DNA from: Candidatus Saccharimonadota bacterium
Lineage (GTDB): Bacteria; Patescibacteriota; Saccharimonadia; Saccharimonadales; Saccharimonadaceae
NCBI GenBank assembly: GCA_027492465.1
Contig: JAPUET010000023.1
Span: forward strand, 1 to 61,583
Length of the DNA stretch: 61,583 nucleotides
Direction: 5' to 3'
Both the position numbers and the translations under genes were made by a program. The notes under the pieces were generated by a model. It worked only from the letters and a program-made list of their open reading frames with translations, ran no database searches and was not told the DNA's origin. This document shows, in pieces, positions 50,623 through 58,043 of the stretch. Numbering within the stretch: the first letter of the stretch is position 1; every line of letters starts with the position of its first letter.

Positions 50623-50651
50623 TTGACGAAATACCTCTTATAGCGTACAAT
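50623..50651 (+). promoter_or_regulatory. rpmA promoter
   Basis: -35 TTGACG (50623-50628), 17-nt spacer, -10 TACAAT (50646-50651). Confidence 0.85.
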
Positions 50652-50686
50652 GGAACAGATTGTTTATATAAAGTTTAAGGAGCAAT

Positions 50687-50959
50687 ATGTCACACGTTAA
50701 AGCAGGTGGTTCAAGTAAAAACGTCCACAACAACGCCGGCGCTCGCCTAGGCGTGAAGCGCTTTGGCGGCCAAAAAGTGAACGCCGGCGAGGTACTCGTA
50801 CGCCAAACCGGTAGCACAAAAATTGCCGGCCCTGGCACCTACATCAGTAAAAACTTCACCATTCATGCCGCAAAAGCGGGGTCTGTCACCTTTAAAAAGG
50901 TTAAAAAAGGCTCATTCACTGGCCGCACCCACCCACGCACACAAGTTTGCGTTGAATAA
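50687..50959 (+). CDS. rpmA: Ribosomal protein bL27
   Basis: 90-residue large-subunit protein near the peptidyl-transferase centre. The motif [27 protein letters not shown] is close to the standard [28 protein letters not shown], and [26 protein letters not shown] is typical. It starts without a cleaved N-extension. AAGGAG is 5 nt before the ATG. It stands alone: bL21 and the GTPase Obg, frequent partners, are not adjacent. A perfect 13-bp terminator follows. Confidence 0.97.
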   Translation: [90 protein letters not shown]

Positions 50960-50991
50960 ACAAGATTAGCCAGTTTGCTTGTCGTCATAAT

Positions 50992-51019
50992 AAATAGAAC
51001 CCTTCAAAGGGTTCTATTT
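50992..51019. terminator. Bidirectional terminator after rpmA and the FHA gene
   Basis: Perfect 13-bp inverted repeat (50992-51004 and 51007-51019) with AT-rich ends giving a T-run in both directions. Confidence 0.85.
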
Positions 51020-51030
51020 AAATTAAATAT

Positions 51031-51689
51031 TTATTGATAAGGATTGATTATGTGGTGGCCTGCACTAGAAGCTATCCACTTATCTGGATTGTCAGCTAAA
51101 GGATTCAAAAATGTAGCTATCTTTTCTCTGTCGCTTACCGATAGCCCTTGCGTGAATGCAACGTCTTCCGCAGAAATAACGGTTGTTCCATTTAATGATG
51201 TGTCTGCGATAAAGATCTGGCCTGTCGAAAGTATTTTCATTTGCACGTGCTCTCTAGATAAGAGCATGTCAGGATTCCCTGTATGCTCCGATACCTTTTC
51301 GCGGCCTACGGACATCTCGGCAGAAAACCTTAAGTTTGACCTTAACTTTCTAAAGTCTAGCTCTGCAAGCGTAGCGGAGCTACCTTTCTTGACTATTCTT
51401 TCTGACGCATTACCGATGGGTAATACTGAAAGTCTTATCTTTTCCATTCGACGATAACCATCTCCATAAAAGGGCGATGTCACACTCACGCCAATCGCCG
51501 TATCGCCTGTAAGCATAACGTAAGAAAGCTGCTCGTCACCGTCAGGACTAACTGCAATAGGATTTTTTCTAAATTACCAATTTTGACACCCTGACGAAGA
51601 TTCATCCCAGCGTTGTCATATATAGCTTTGATTTCGGCAATTGAGACTGGCGCCTGAGGATATTTATCGTAATGAGTTTGTTCTCTCAT
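51031..51689 (-). pseudogene. FHA-domain protein, reading frame broken at an A6 run
   Basis: Two overlapping minus-strand frames make one protein of about 219 residues. Frame 1 (51689 onward) reads MREQTHYDKYPQAPVS...GVKIGNLEK. The rest continues in another frame as NPIAVSPDGDEQLSYVMLTGDTAIGVSV to the stop. The break falls in A6 (51563-51568 T6 on plus); one more A or a -1 slip restores it. The C-terminal part holds an FHA phosphopeptide-binding domain: MLLSREHVQM and DTSLNGTTV are the hallmark. Whether this is a mutation, a sequencing error or programmed/transcriptional slippage is open. Consensus promoter at 51697-51725, leaderless start. Confidence 0.7.
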
Positions 51690-51696
51690 ATAAGTT

Positions 51697-51725
51697 ACTA
51701 TAGCAAAAAATTGCTAAAAAGTCAA
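51697..51725 (-). promoter_or_regulatory. Promoter of the FHA gene, leaderless
   Basis: Minus strand: -35 TTGACT (51720-51725), 17-nt spacer, -10 TATAGT (51697-51702); the ATG (51689) is 7 nt downstream. Confidence 0.8.
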
Positions 51726-51762
51726 TATGCTTATGGCAATTTATTGTCTCTACCCTTAGCTA

Positions 51763-52146
51763 CTACTGAATACCTAAGTGGTGCTTCACTCGAGCAACCA
51801 CATCGCCGATCACAACCTGTGATTTTACGAGGTAATCATCAACTCCAAGCTGTTCGGCCCGCTCTTTGTCTTTTGGCTGGCTGAGTGCCGTTAGCATAAT
51901 CACCCGCACGTTCGTGGTTTCGGGAGTGTTACGCAATATATCTAGTACATCAAAGCCGCTAATTTTTGGCATCATTGCGTCAAGTAAGATCAGATCCGGC
52001 TTATAGGCAACAGCTGCTGAAAGCGCATCCTCTCCGTTGCCCACTTCTTGAATATCAAAGCCTTCAAGCTCTAAACGCGAGCGATATACGAGCGCGAGCG
52101 CCTCGTCATCCTCAACAAGTAAAATCTTCTTTTTATGCGTATCCAT
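51763..52146 (-). CDS. Stand-alone response regulator
   Basis: 127-residue receiver domain with VEDDE pocket, phospho-acceptor D56 (LLDAMMPK), T87 (MLTALS) and K108 (YLVKSQV). No output domain. It is very similar to the receiver of the Pro-tailed regulator at 7414-8364 (shared MMPKISGFD, YLVKSQV), so the two may share a kinase or be paralogues of one module. A TATACT with extended TG lies about 25 nt upstream. No kinase gene is adjacent; a CtpA-type protease is upstream. Confidence 0.92.
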   Translation of the reverse strand: MDTHKKKILLVEDDEALALVYRSRLELEGFDIQEVGNGEDALSAAVAYKPDLILLDAMMPKISGFDVLDILRNTPETTNVRVIMLTALSQPKDKERAEQLGVDDYLVKSQVVIGDVVARVKHHLGIQ

Positions 52147-52188
52147 ATGTTAAATAGTAACCTTACCTTTAGTATAGCACAAGCGTTT

Positions 52189-53403
52189 TTAGAACAATCC
52201 CAGTGCCGCTTCTAGTTGTGGATCTCTCCCTGCGTCACTGTCTCCACTAGTGATCTCTACGGTCTTATCTGGGGCAATACCTTCTTTAGTAATATTTTTA
52301 CCGTTTGGTGTATACCAGCGCGCAATAGTTACCTTCAACAGTCGACCATCGGATAAGTTAATCACTTTTTGTACAGTTCCCTTACCAAACGTCTTTTCGC
52401 CCACCAAGGTTGCCGCTTTATGATCTTGGAGTGCACCAGCCACAATTTCGCTAGCACTGGCGCTCGCACCATCCACAAGCACAACGGTTTTTATGCCTTC
52501 AAGCAAGGGAGTATCGTCCGATTGTTCGGTTGCTGTCACCTTACCGTTGGTTTTTTCTGTTACCACAACTTTATTGTTCAGCCAAATACCCGCTACCTGG
52601 CGCGCCGCCTCGAGATAGCCGCCGCCATTGCCCCGTAAATCGAGCACCACCCCTTTTACCCCGGCAGTTGTAAACTCTTGTGCGGCTTGGCGAGCAAGAT
52701 TAGCGGTGTCGTCGTCAAATCGTGACATAATCATCACACCCACACCGTTAGCGATACTCCAGCGTACACTCGGATCGTTCACTTTCTCACGAGTAATGGT
52801 ATGAGTTACGTTCTGACCCCCGCGGCTGAACTCTATTTTCACCGAACTACCTACTTCACCGCGAACCTTTGTCGCAACATCTGAAGCATCTTTCCCTACA
52901 ACCGATTCACCGTTCACCGCAACAAATACATCGCCCACCTTTACACCGCTTTTTTCTGCCGGCGAATCAGCAAGCACGCGTAACACCGTTGGCTGGCCAC
53001 TACGCACACCAATCTCAGAGCCAATACCCGAGACTTCGCCACTCAGGTCCTTATTAAATTGCTCGGCCTCTTTCGCATCCATAAATACCGTATATTTATC
53101 GCCTGCAGCCGCCACCATGCCACGCGCAGCGCCATCGGTAAGAGCGCCCGTATCTAGCTCTCCATCGTAATTTGCCACCAGCTGGCGATAGGTCTGCTGT
53201 AGAACGTTCGTATCAAGCGTACCCGAACTTGTTTTAATCCCAAACACAGGCGCAACCACCGCGTATATTTGATCACTCCGCGTGCCGGCAACAAACGCCA
53301 CTACGGCGGTTAGCAATAATAAGAGCGATACTGTATTTTGCGAAACCTGCTTGTTCTTTTTATGTTGCTTCGCGGGTTCATCTTCACGGGAAAGTTCAGC
53401 CAC
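52189..53403 (-). CDS. C-terminal processing peptidase (S41, CtpA/Prc type)
   Basis: 404-residue envelope protease. One N-terminal membrane helix (about 23-42), an N-domain, a PDZ domain (about 125-200, TVLRVLADSPAEKSGVKVGDVFVAVNG), then the S41 core with VLDLRGNGGGYLEAA, catalytic Ser in GASASASEIVAGAL and Lys in GEKTFGKGTVQ. It cleaves or activates envelope proteins such as cell-wall hydrolases. It is next to the CHAP/FtsEX module, which fits control of hydrolases. Confidence 0.94.
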   Translation of the reverse strand: MAELSREDEPAKQHKKNKQVSQNTVSLLLLLTAVVAFVAGTRSDQIYAVVAPVFGIKTSSGTLDTNVLQQTYRQLVANYDGELDTGALTDGAARGMVAAAGDKYTVFMDAKEAEQFNKDLSGEVSGIGSEIGVRSGQPTVLRVLADSPAEKSGVKVGDVFVAVNGESVVGKDASDVATKVRGEVGSSVKIEFSRGGQNVTHTITREKVNDPSVRWSIANGVGVMIMSRFDDDTANLARQAAQEFTTAGVKGVVLDLRGNGGGYLEAARQVAGIWLNNKVVVTEKTNGKVTATEQSDDTPLLEGIKTVVLVDGASASASEIVAGALQDHKAATLVGEKTFGKGTVQKVINLSDGRLLKVTIARWYTPNGKNITKEGIAPDKTVEITSGDSDAGRDPQLEAALGLF

Positions 53404-53461
53404 TCCCTACTCCTTTTCGTTAAAACACTTATGTATTATTATACCGCACACTACAAACAAA

Positions 53462-53486
53462 CACCTCGCTATTTTACGGCGAGGTG
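53462..53486 (-). terminator. Terminator after the CHAP hydrolase gene
   Basis: CACCTCGC (53462-53469) pairs with GCGAGGTG (53479-53486); TTTGTTTG follows on the minus strand. Confidence 0.75.
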
Positions 53487-53508
53487 CGGGTTATTTTCAG
53501 CTCACTAA

Positions 53509-54654
53509 TTAGAAATAGATATAGGTAAGGCCACTTGCCGTACGTGTATAGTAGTGGTACTTACCCCAACCGCCACCATCGGCATTGTTGTTGTAGTCAC
53601 TTACCGTAATCGTACCGTCACCATTTACCGCTTCTACGTACATGGCGTGACCATAGTAGCCAACGTACTGGATTGCCACCGATCCGGCCACTGGAGTTGA
53701 GCCGTTCGCTATCCCATAACGCGCCGTTGTTGATGGCCATTGGTTCGCATTACCCGCCCCGCTAAAGTGTGGCACGTAACGACCAGTGCTCCAGACCTTC
53801 CAGGCGGTGTAACTAACACACTCACGATTATATAGGCCCCAGTTATCAACAATGGTGTCTTGCTCGGCATATGCCCAAACACCAGGGTAACCACCACCAC
53901 CAACAGTACCATTACCAATATTGTTAAACCCGCCCGCTGCGCGCATAGCGGCCGCTTGCTGAGCACGAAGATTATTGATTTGCGAGTTACGGTCGTTCGA
54001 GAGCTGCTGATACGCGGCTTCTTGGCCTTGTGTCTGCGCCAAAAGCTGAGCTTGTTCTGACTCTTTTGCGGCTAACTGATCACGCTGACCTTTTTGGTCG
54101 GCAAGAACTCGTTCCACATCCACTTTTTGAGCTTCGAGTTTCTTTTTGAGAGAGTTAATCTCTTTTATCTTTGCGCTCAAATTAGACTGAATAGATGATC
54201 GATATTCTTCTTGATCCACATAGTCACCGATGTTTTTGCTACTTGCCAGCATTTCTAGCGGTGAGATAGAGCCATCAACATACATATCGGCAATAATCTG
54301 CCCTAAGGCTTCTTTATTGTCGCTGATGCCTTGTTCGGTTACAGCAATATCATTTATTAATTTGTCGTACTTTGCCTGGCTCAGATCAATCTGGCCTTGA
54401 ATCGTGGCTTTTTGTGCAGCCAAGTTGGCCAGTTCATTTTGCAACGTATCTGCCTGTTGACTGAGCGCTGCAGCTTGAGCCTGGTAGCCGCTAATTTCAC
54501 TCTCGAGTGCGCGAATCTGATCATCAAAGCGGTCTGCAAAGGCATATTTGCTAATCGAAATTGGAGCGGCAATAGCCATAACGACAGCGGCGGCCACGAG
54601 ACTTGATTTCGTGACTAACCCTTTTGAAACCGGTGTGGTGGATCGTCGTTTCAT
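53509..54654 (-). CDS. Secreted peptidoglycan hydrolase, coiled coil plus CHAP (PcsB/EnvC-like)
   Basis: 381-residue exported protein. Signal segment about 18-41; long coiled coil (about 45-235: repeated EISGYQAQAAALSQQADTLQNELANL type) as in PcsB, EnvC and RipC; Gly-rich linker; CHAP domain with catalytic Cys (RECVSYTAW), His (GHAMYVE) and SDYNNN. PcsB is activated by FtsEX, encoded immediately upstream, so it is the likely partner for daughter-cell separation. The ATG at 54654 is 7 nt after the TAATAT -10 of a perfect TTGACA promoter (54662-54691), hence leaderless. Confidence 0.92.
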   Translation of the reverse strand: MKRRSTTPVSKGLVTKSSLVAAAVVMAIAAPISISKYAFADRFDDQIRALESEISGYQAQAAALSQQADTLQNELANLAAQKATIQGQIDLSQAKYDKLINDIAVTEQGISDNKEALGQIIADMYVDGSISPLEMLASSKNIGDYVDQEEYRSSIQSNLSAKIKEINSLKKKLEAQKVDVERVLADQKGQRDQLAAKESEQAQLLAQTQGQEAAYQQLSNDRNSQINNLRAQQAAAMRAAGGFNNIGNGTVGGGGYPGVWAYAEQDTIVDNWGLYNRECVSYTAWKVWSTGRYVPHFSGAGNANQWPSTTARYGIANGSTPVAGSVAIQYVGYYGHAMYVEAVNGDGTITVSDYNNNADGGGWGKYHYYTRTASGLTYIYF

Positions 54655-54661
54655 TGCTCCC

Positions 54662-54691
54662 ATATTAGCATAAGCATTACTACTTTGTCAA
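54662..54691 (-). promoter_or_regulatory. Promoter of the CHAP hydrolase gene
   Basis: Minus strand: -35 TTGACA (54686-54691), 18-nt spacer, extended -10 TGC-TAATAT (54662-54667), 7 nt before the ATG. Confidence 0.7.
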
Positions 54692-54757
54692 GATTGTGTT
54701 GTTCTATAGACAACAAAAGCCGACCTCCCTGCCTAAAGGTTTCGTGAAGAGTAGCTT

Positions 54758-55732
54758 TTAGATTTTTAGATAACGCCGCGTTGCAAGTAATGACGAAATA
54801 GTACCCACAATGGCACCAAGAATAATCATGCCGAGTATCACAAATCCGATGTACATCGTAAAGATATCGATTGTTGGACCAATTTTCAGCCCCCAATCAG
54901 TTACGCTTGGACGAATCGTATAGAGAATTGCCATGCCAATACTGGTCGCGAGCACTGCAGCAATAAATCCATATACGATCGCCTCTACCACGAATGGTCC
55001 GCGAATAAAGCTCTTATCGGCTCCGATAAGTTTCATCATTTCAATTTCATCTTTTCGATTAAAAATTGCCATACGGATGGTGTTAAATATAATCAGTGTA
55101 GAAATGGCGGTGAACAAAATACTAGCGCCGATGCCAATTTTTTGAGCAATAGCTGTCCAATCGGCAATCGTATCGGTTGCAACTTTTCGGTTACTCATGA
55201 AAGTTGGCTCCCGCGCGTCAATATGTTCTTTAAGAGGCTGATTCGTTTTAACAAACTGCACTAACTGACTCGTATCATTCGCATTGTTAAGCTGGATACT
55301 GATTTTTGCCGGAATCTTATTCGTTGCCTCATTAAGGGCGTTAAGCACTCCTATTTCGCTCTTGTTGTCCTGAGCCACAAGCGCCCTACCCTCTTCAGAC
55401 GATACAAACGTCACCTTGCTAACGTTAGAGAGTTTCTCTAAATCGTTCATGATTGGAACGGCTTGTTCTTTAGTAGTACCAGTTTTAAGGTAAATCGAAC
55501 GCTCAATGTTACGACCAATTTCAGTGGCGGTGTCGGTAAGTGCGTTCTGAGCAACGATGGTAAGCAACACTATCAATAAGGTAATGGTCATAACGGCCGT
55601 AGCAGCAATAGTTAACCACGCGTTTCGCGTAAAATTATTAACACCATAACGGCACATGCGCAAAAAGGTCAGCCACTGGCGGCGATGACGCTTAGATTGG
55701 GTGAATACTTTAGCATTTTTATCACGACTCAT
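54758..55732 (-). CDS. ftsX: Cell-division ABC transporter permease FtsX
   Basis: 324-residue permease with a cytoplasmic N-terminus, four helices (about 43-65, 200-225, 250-275 and 295-318), and a large extracytoplasmic domain between the first two, which in other bacteria binds the PcsB/EnvC hydrolase. FMSNRKVATDTIADWT and KDEIEMMKLIGADKSFIRGPFVVEAIVYG are typical. Its start overlaps the ftsE stop by 4 nt. Confidence 0.94.
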   Translation of the reverse strand: MSRDKNAKVFTQSKRHRRQWLTFLRMCRYGVNNFTRNAWLTIAATAVMTITLLIVLLTIVAQNALTDTATEIGRNIERSIYLKTGTTKEQAVPIMNDLEKLSNVSKVTFVSSEEGRALVAQDNKSEIGVLNALNEATNKIPAKISIQLNNANDTSQLVQFVKTNQPLKEHIDAREPTFMSNRKVATDTIADWTAIAQKIGIGASILFTAISTLIIFNTIRMAIFNRKDEIEMMKLIGADKSFIRGPFVVEAIVYGFIAAVLATSIGMAILYTIRPSVTDWGLKIGPTIDIFTMYIGFVILGMIILGAIVGTISSLLATRRYLKI

Positions 55733-56412
55733 TGTCTGTAACTCCCCTGGGCTTGATCTGAGGTGATCTTACCGTGCTCAATCGTGATAACGCGGCGTTT
55801 CAATTTATTTACAATATCGACGTTATGGGTCGTCAGAAGCACAGTAGTACCGTATTTATTGATCTTTTCAAGTAATCGAACAATATCCCAGCTGTGCTTA
55901 GGGTCGAGGTTGCCCGTTGGTTCGTCGGCAATCAAGATTTTTGGCTGTCGCACTACTGCTCGGGCGATTGCCACGCGTTGGCGCTCACCACCAGAAAGCT
56001 GGTGCGGAAATTTCTTTTCTTTGCCAGATAAGCCAACGAGCTCGATAACCTTTGGAACGGTATTTTTAATTTCTCGATTCGTCATACCGGCGATCTCGAG
56101 CGCAAAGGCGATGTTTTCAAAAACGGTACGCTGTGGTAATAATTTAAAATCCTGGAACACCACCCCAATTTTGCGACGCAAGAGTGGAATATGCTTATCT
56201 TTAAGGGTGTCGTAATCGATCCCGCCAACAACAATTTTGCCGCTTGTGGGCTTTTCTTCTCTAGTAAGGAGCTTTAGAAGAGTACTTTTACCAGCCCCCG
56301 AGGTACCGACCAAAATCACAAACTCATTTGGCTCGATATGCAAAGAAATCCGGTTGATAGCCGGTTTGTCTTCCTTGCCATAGGACTTTGTTACCCTGTC
56401 TAACAGAATCAT
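55729..56412 (-). CDS. ftsE: Cell-division ABC ATPase FtsE
   Basis: 227-residue ATPase that with FtsX gates a peptidoglycan hydrolase. Walker A GTSGAGKSTLLKLL (37-50), Q-loop, signature LSGGERQRVAIARAVV, Walker B ILIADEPTGNLD and H-loop TTHN. Overlaps ftsX by 4 nt, and the CHAP gene follows ftsX, so ftsE-ftsX-CHAP form a functional module. Confidence 0.96.
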   Translation of the reverse strand: MILLDRVTKSYGKEDKPAINRISLHIEPNEFVILVGTSGAGKSTLLKLLTREEKPTSGKIVVGGIDYDTLKDKHIPLLRRKIGVVFQDFKLLPQRTVFENIAFALEIAGMTNREIKNTVPKVIELVGLSGKEKKFPHQLSGGERQRVAIARAVVRQPKILIADEPTGNLDPKHSWDIVRLLEKINKYGTTVLLTTHNVDIVNKLKRRVITIEHGKITSDQAQGSYRQ

Positions 56413-56437
56413 TCAATTATTAGTATACCATAAGCGT

Positions 56438-57352
56438 CTACCAGCTGCCACTAGAGCCACCGCCAGAAAAACCGCCACCGCCAAAGCTACCGCCCGATGA
56501 ACCACCGCCCCATCCGCTCCCTCCACCCCAGGTGCCGCCAGCCCACCAGGCTGGATTGCCGCCGCCCACAACATGCTGCTTGTAGTTTTTTGATACTAAA
56601 TAATCAAAGCCAAGACCGCCCAGTATGAGACCAATGAAGCCGATAATTGACCACAAGATGAAGCCGAAAAATAGCATCAGTAAAAAACCCACCACACCAC
56701 CAATAACTCCTCCGGCCCACCAACTTTTGCTGCGACCAAGCACTGCTCCAAGCCATGCAAATATACCGAAGCCGAAAAACGTAAGAAAGATGATTGCTTG
56801 AGCAAGCAGGTTACCTTCATCATCGCTGTTATCGGTTTCAGTCGCGGGATCAGCTTTTGCCGCAACAGCAAGCTGAATGCTATTAACGCCTTCTTTTATG
56901 CCTTCGTAGTAGTCGCCAGTTTTAAATTTCGGCGTAATGACGTTACGGATGATCCGATTTGCGCGGACGTCGGTCAGATCACCCTCCAGCCCTCGACCCA
57001 CCTCTATGCGTAACTTGCGGTCATCGAGCGCCACCAGAAGCAACACGCCATTGCTTTTTTCTTTTTCACCAATCCCCCACGCTCGAGCCACCTTTAGACT
57101 ATAACCCTCTAAATACTCGCTGTTACCGAGCGTCGATATAATCAGCACTCCGATCTGATAGTCTTTATCTTTGCGACTCGTCGCTATCTGATCAGCAAGT
57201 TGCTTAATTTGCTCGGCACTAAGCACTCCCGCTTGATCAACAATAGGTGTTTCGAGAGAGGGGGCCGCAGGTACGTCAAGGGCATGAGCTTGGAGAGGAT
57301 ACAGCCCCAGTAGTGCCATGCAGGCGGCGGTAGCGAGAAGAAATCTTCGCAC
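56438..57352 (-). CDS. TPM-domain membrane protein
   Basis: 304-residue protein: signal peptide (1-24), TPM domain (about 35-165, VDQAGVLSAEQIKQLADQI...GVLLLVALDDRKLRIEVGRGLEG), two to three membrane helices (about 185-250), and a Gly/Ser/Trp-rich tail (GGGSGWGGGSSGGSFGGGG). The family is usually beside LemA and linked to envelope stress or photosystem repair elsewhere. It follows lemA by 10 nt here, so the pair is conserved. Confidence 0.92.
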   Translation of the reverse strand: MRRFLLATAACMALLGLYPLQAHALDVPAAPSLETPIVDQAGVLSAEQIKQLADQIATSRKDKDYQIGVLIISTLGNSEYLEGYSLKVARAWGIGEKEKSNGVLLLVALDDRKLRIEVGRGLEGDLTDVRANRIIRNVITPKFKTGDYYEGIKEGVNSIQLAVAAKADPATETDNSDDEGNLLAQAIIFLTFFGFGIFAWLGAVLGRSKSWWAGGVIGGVVGFLLMLFFGFILWSIIGFIGLILGGLGFDYLVSKNYKQHVVGGGNPAWWAGGTWGGGSGWGGGSSGGSFGGGGFSGGGSSGSW

Positions 57353-57362
57353 CCGTAGGTTC

Positions 57363-57965
57363 CTAGTTACTAAAATCTACAGTAGGAGCTTTTTCAGCAC
57401 CATCCTGAGCTTCAAAGTAGGCGCGCTGAGTGAACCCAAAGAGATTCGCGATAACATTCGTTGGGAACGTCTGGATGCGAGCATTGTATGGACGCGCAAC
57501 TTCGTTGAAATCACTTCGTGCAACCTGAATGCGATTTTCCGTACCTTCAAGCTGGCTCATTAAATCTTGGTAGGCGGCGGTCGACTTGATGTCGGGGTAG
57601 TTTTCGGCAACGGCGATCAATCGACTAAGCGAGGAGGTCATTTGATTCTGCGCTTCTACATATTGCTGAACTTGTTCCTGGCTAGCGTTTGCGTCAATTT
57701 TTACCGTTCCCACTTTTGCCCGGGCATCAGTCACGGCTTTCAGAGTCTCTTGCTCAAAATCGGACGAACCTTTTACGGTATTAACGAGGTTGGTCACCAA
57801 ATCAGCGCGACGCTGGTACTGTGTCTCCACATTACTAAATGACGCGGTCACTTTTTCTCTGGCCTGCACGAGGCTATTGTAAGTACCGCCAATCCATAAC
57901 CCGATCAGTAATAAAATGCCAATCACTACTCCTGGTGCAATAAACTTCTTGTACTTTTCGTTCAT
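57363..57965 (-). CDS. LemA family protein
   Basis: 200-residue protein with one N-terminal transmembrane helix (about 10-28) and a helical extracytoplasmic or cytoplasmic domain of the LemA type: YNSLVQAREKVTASFSNVETQYQRRADLVTNLVNTVKG and EGTENRIQVARSDFNEVARPYNARIQTFPTNVIANLFGF are diagnostic. Function is unknown, but often coupled with TPM proteins. AAGGAGAG precedes the ATG; a TACAAT is about 30 nt upstream. Confidence 0.95.
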   Translation of the reverse strand: MNEKYKKFIAPGVVIGILLLIGLWIGGTYNSLVQAREKVTASFSNVETQYQRRADLVTNLVNTVKGSSDFEQETLKAVTDARAKVGTVKIDANASQEQVQQYVEAQNQMTSSLSRLIAVAENYPDIKSTAAYQDLMSQLEGTENRIQVARSDFNEVARPYNARIQTFPTNVIANLFGFTQRAYFEAQDGAEKAPTVDFSN

Positions 57966-58043
57966 TCCTAAACTCTCCTTATATTCTCATTGTATCATGC
58001 TGCCAACCTTACCACTTCCCGACCAAAGTGAGTGGTGGTGGCG

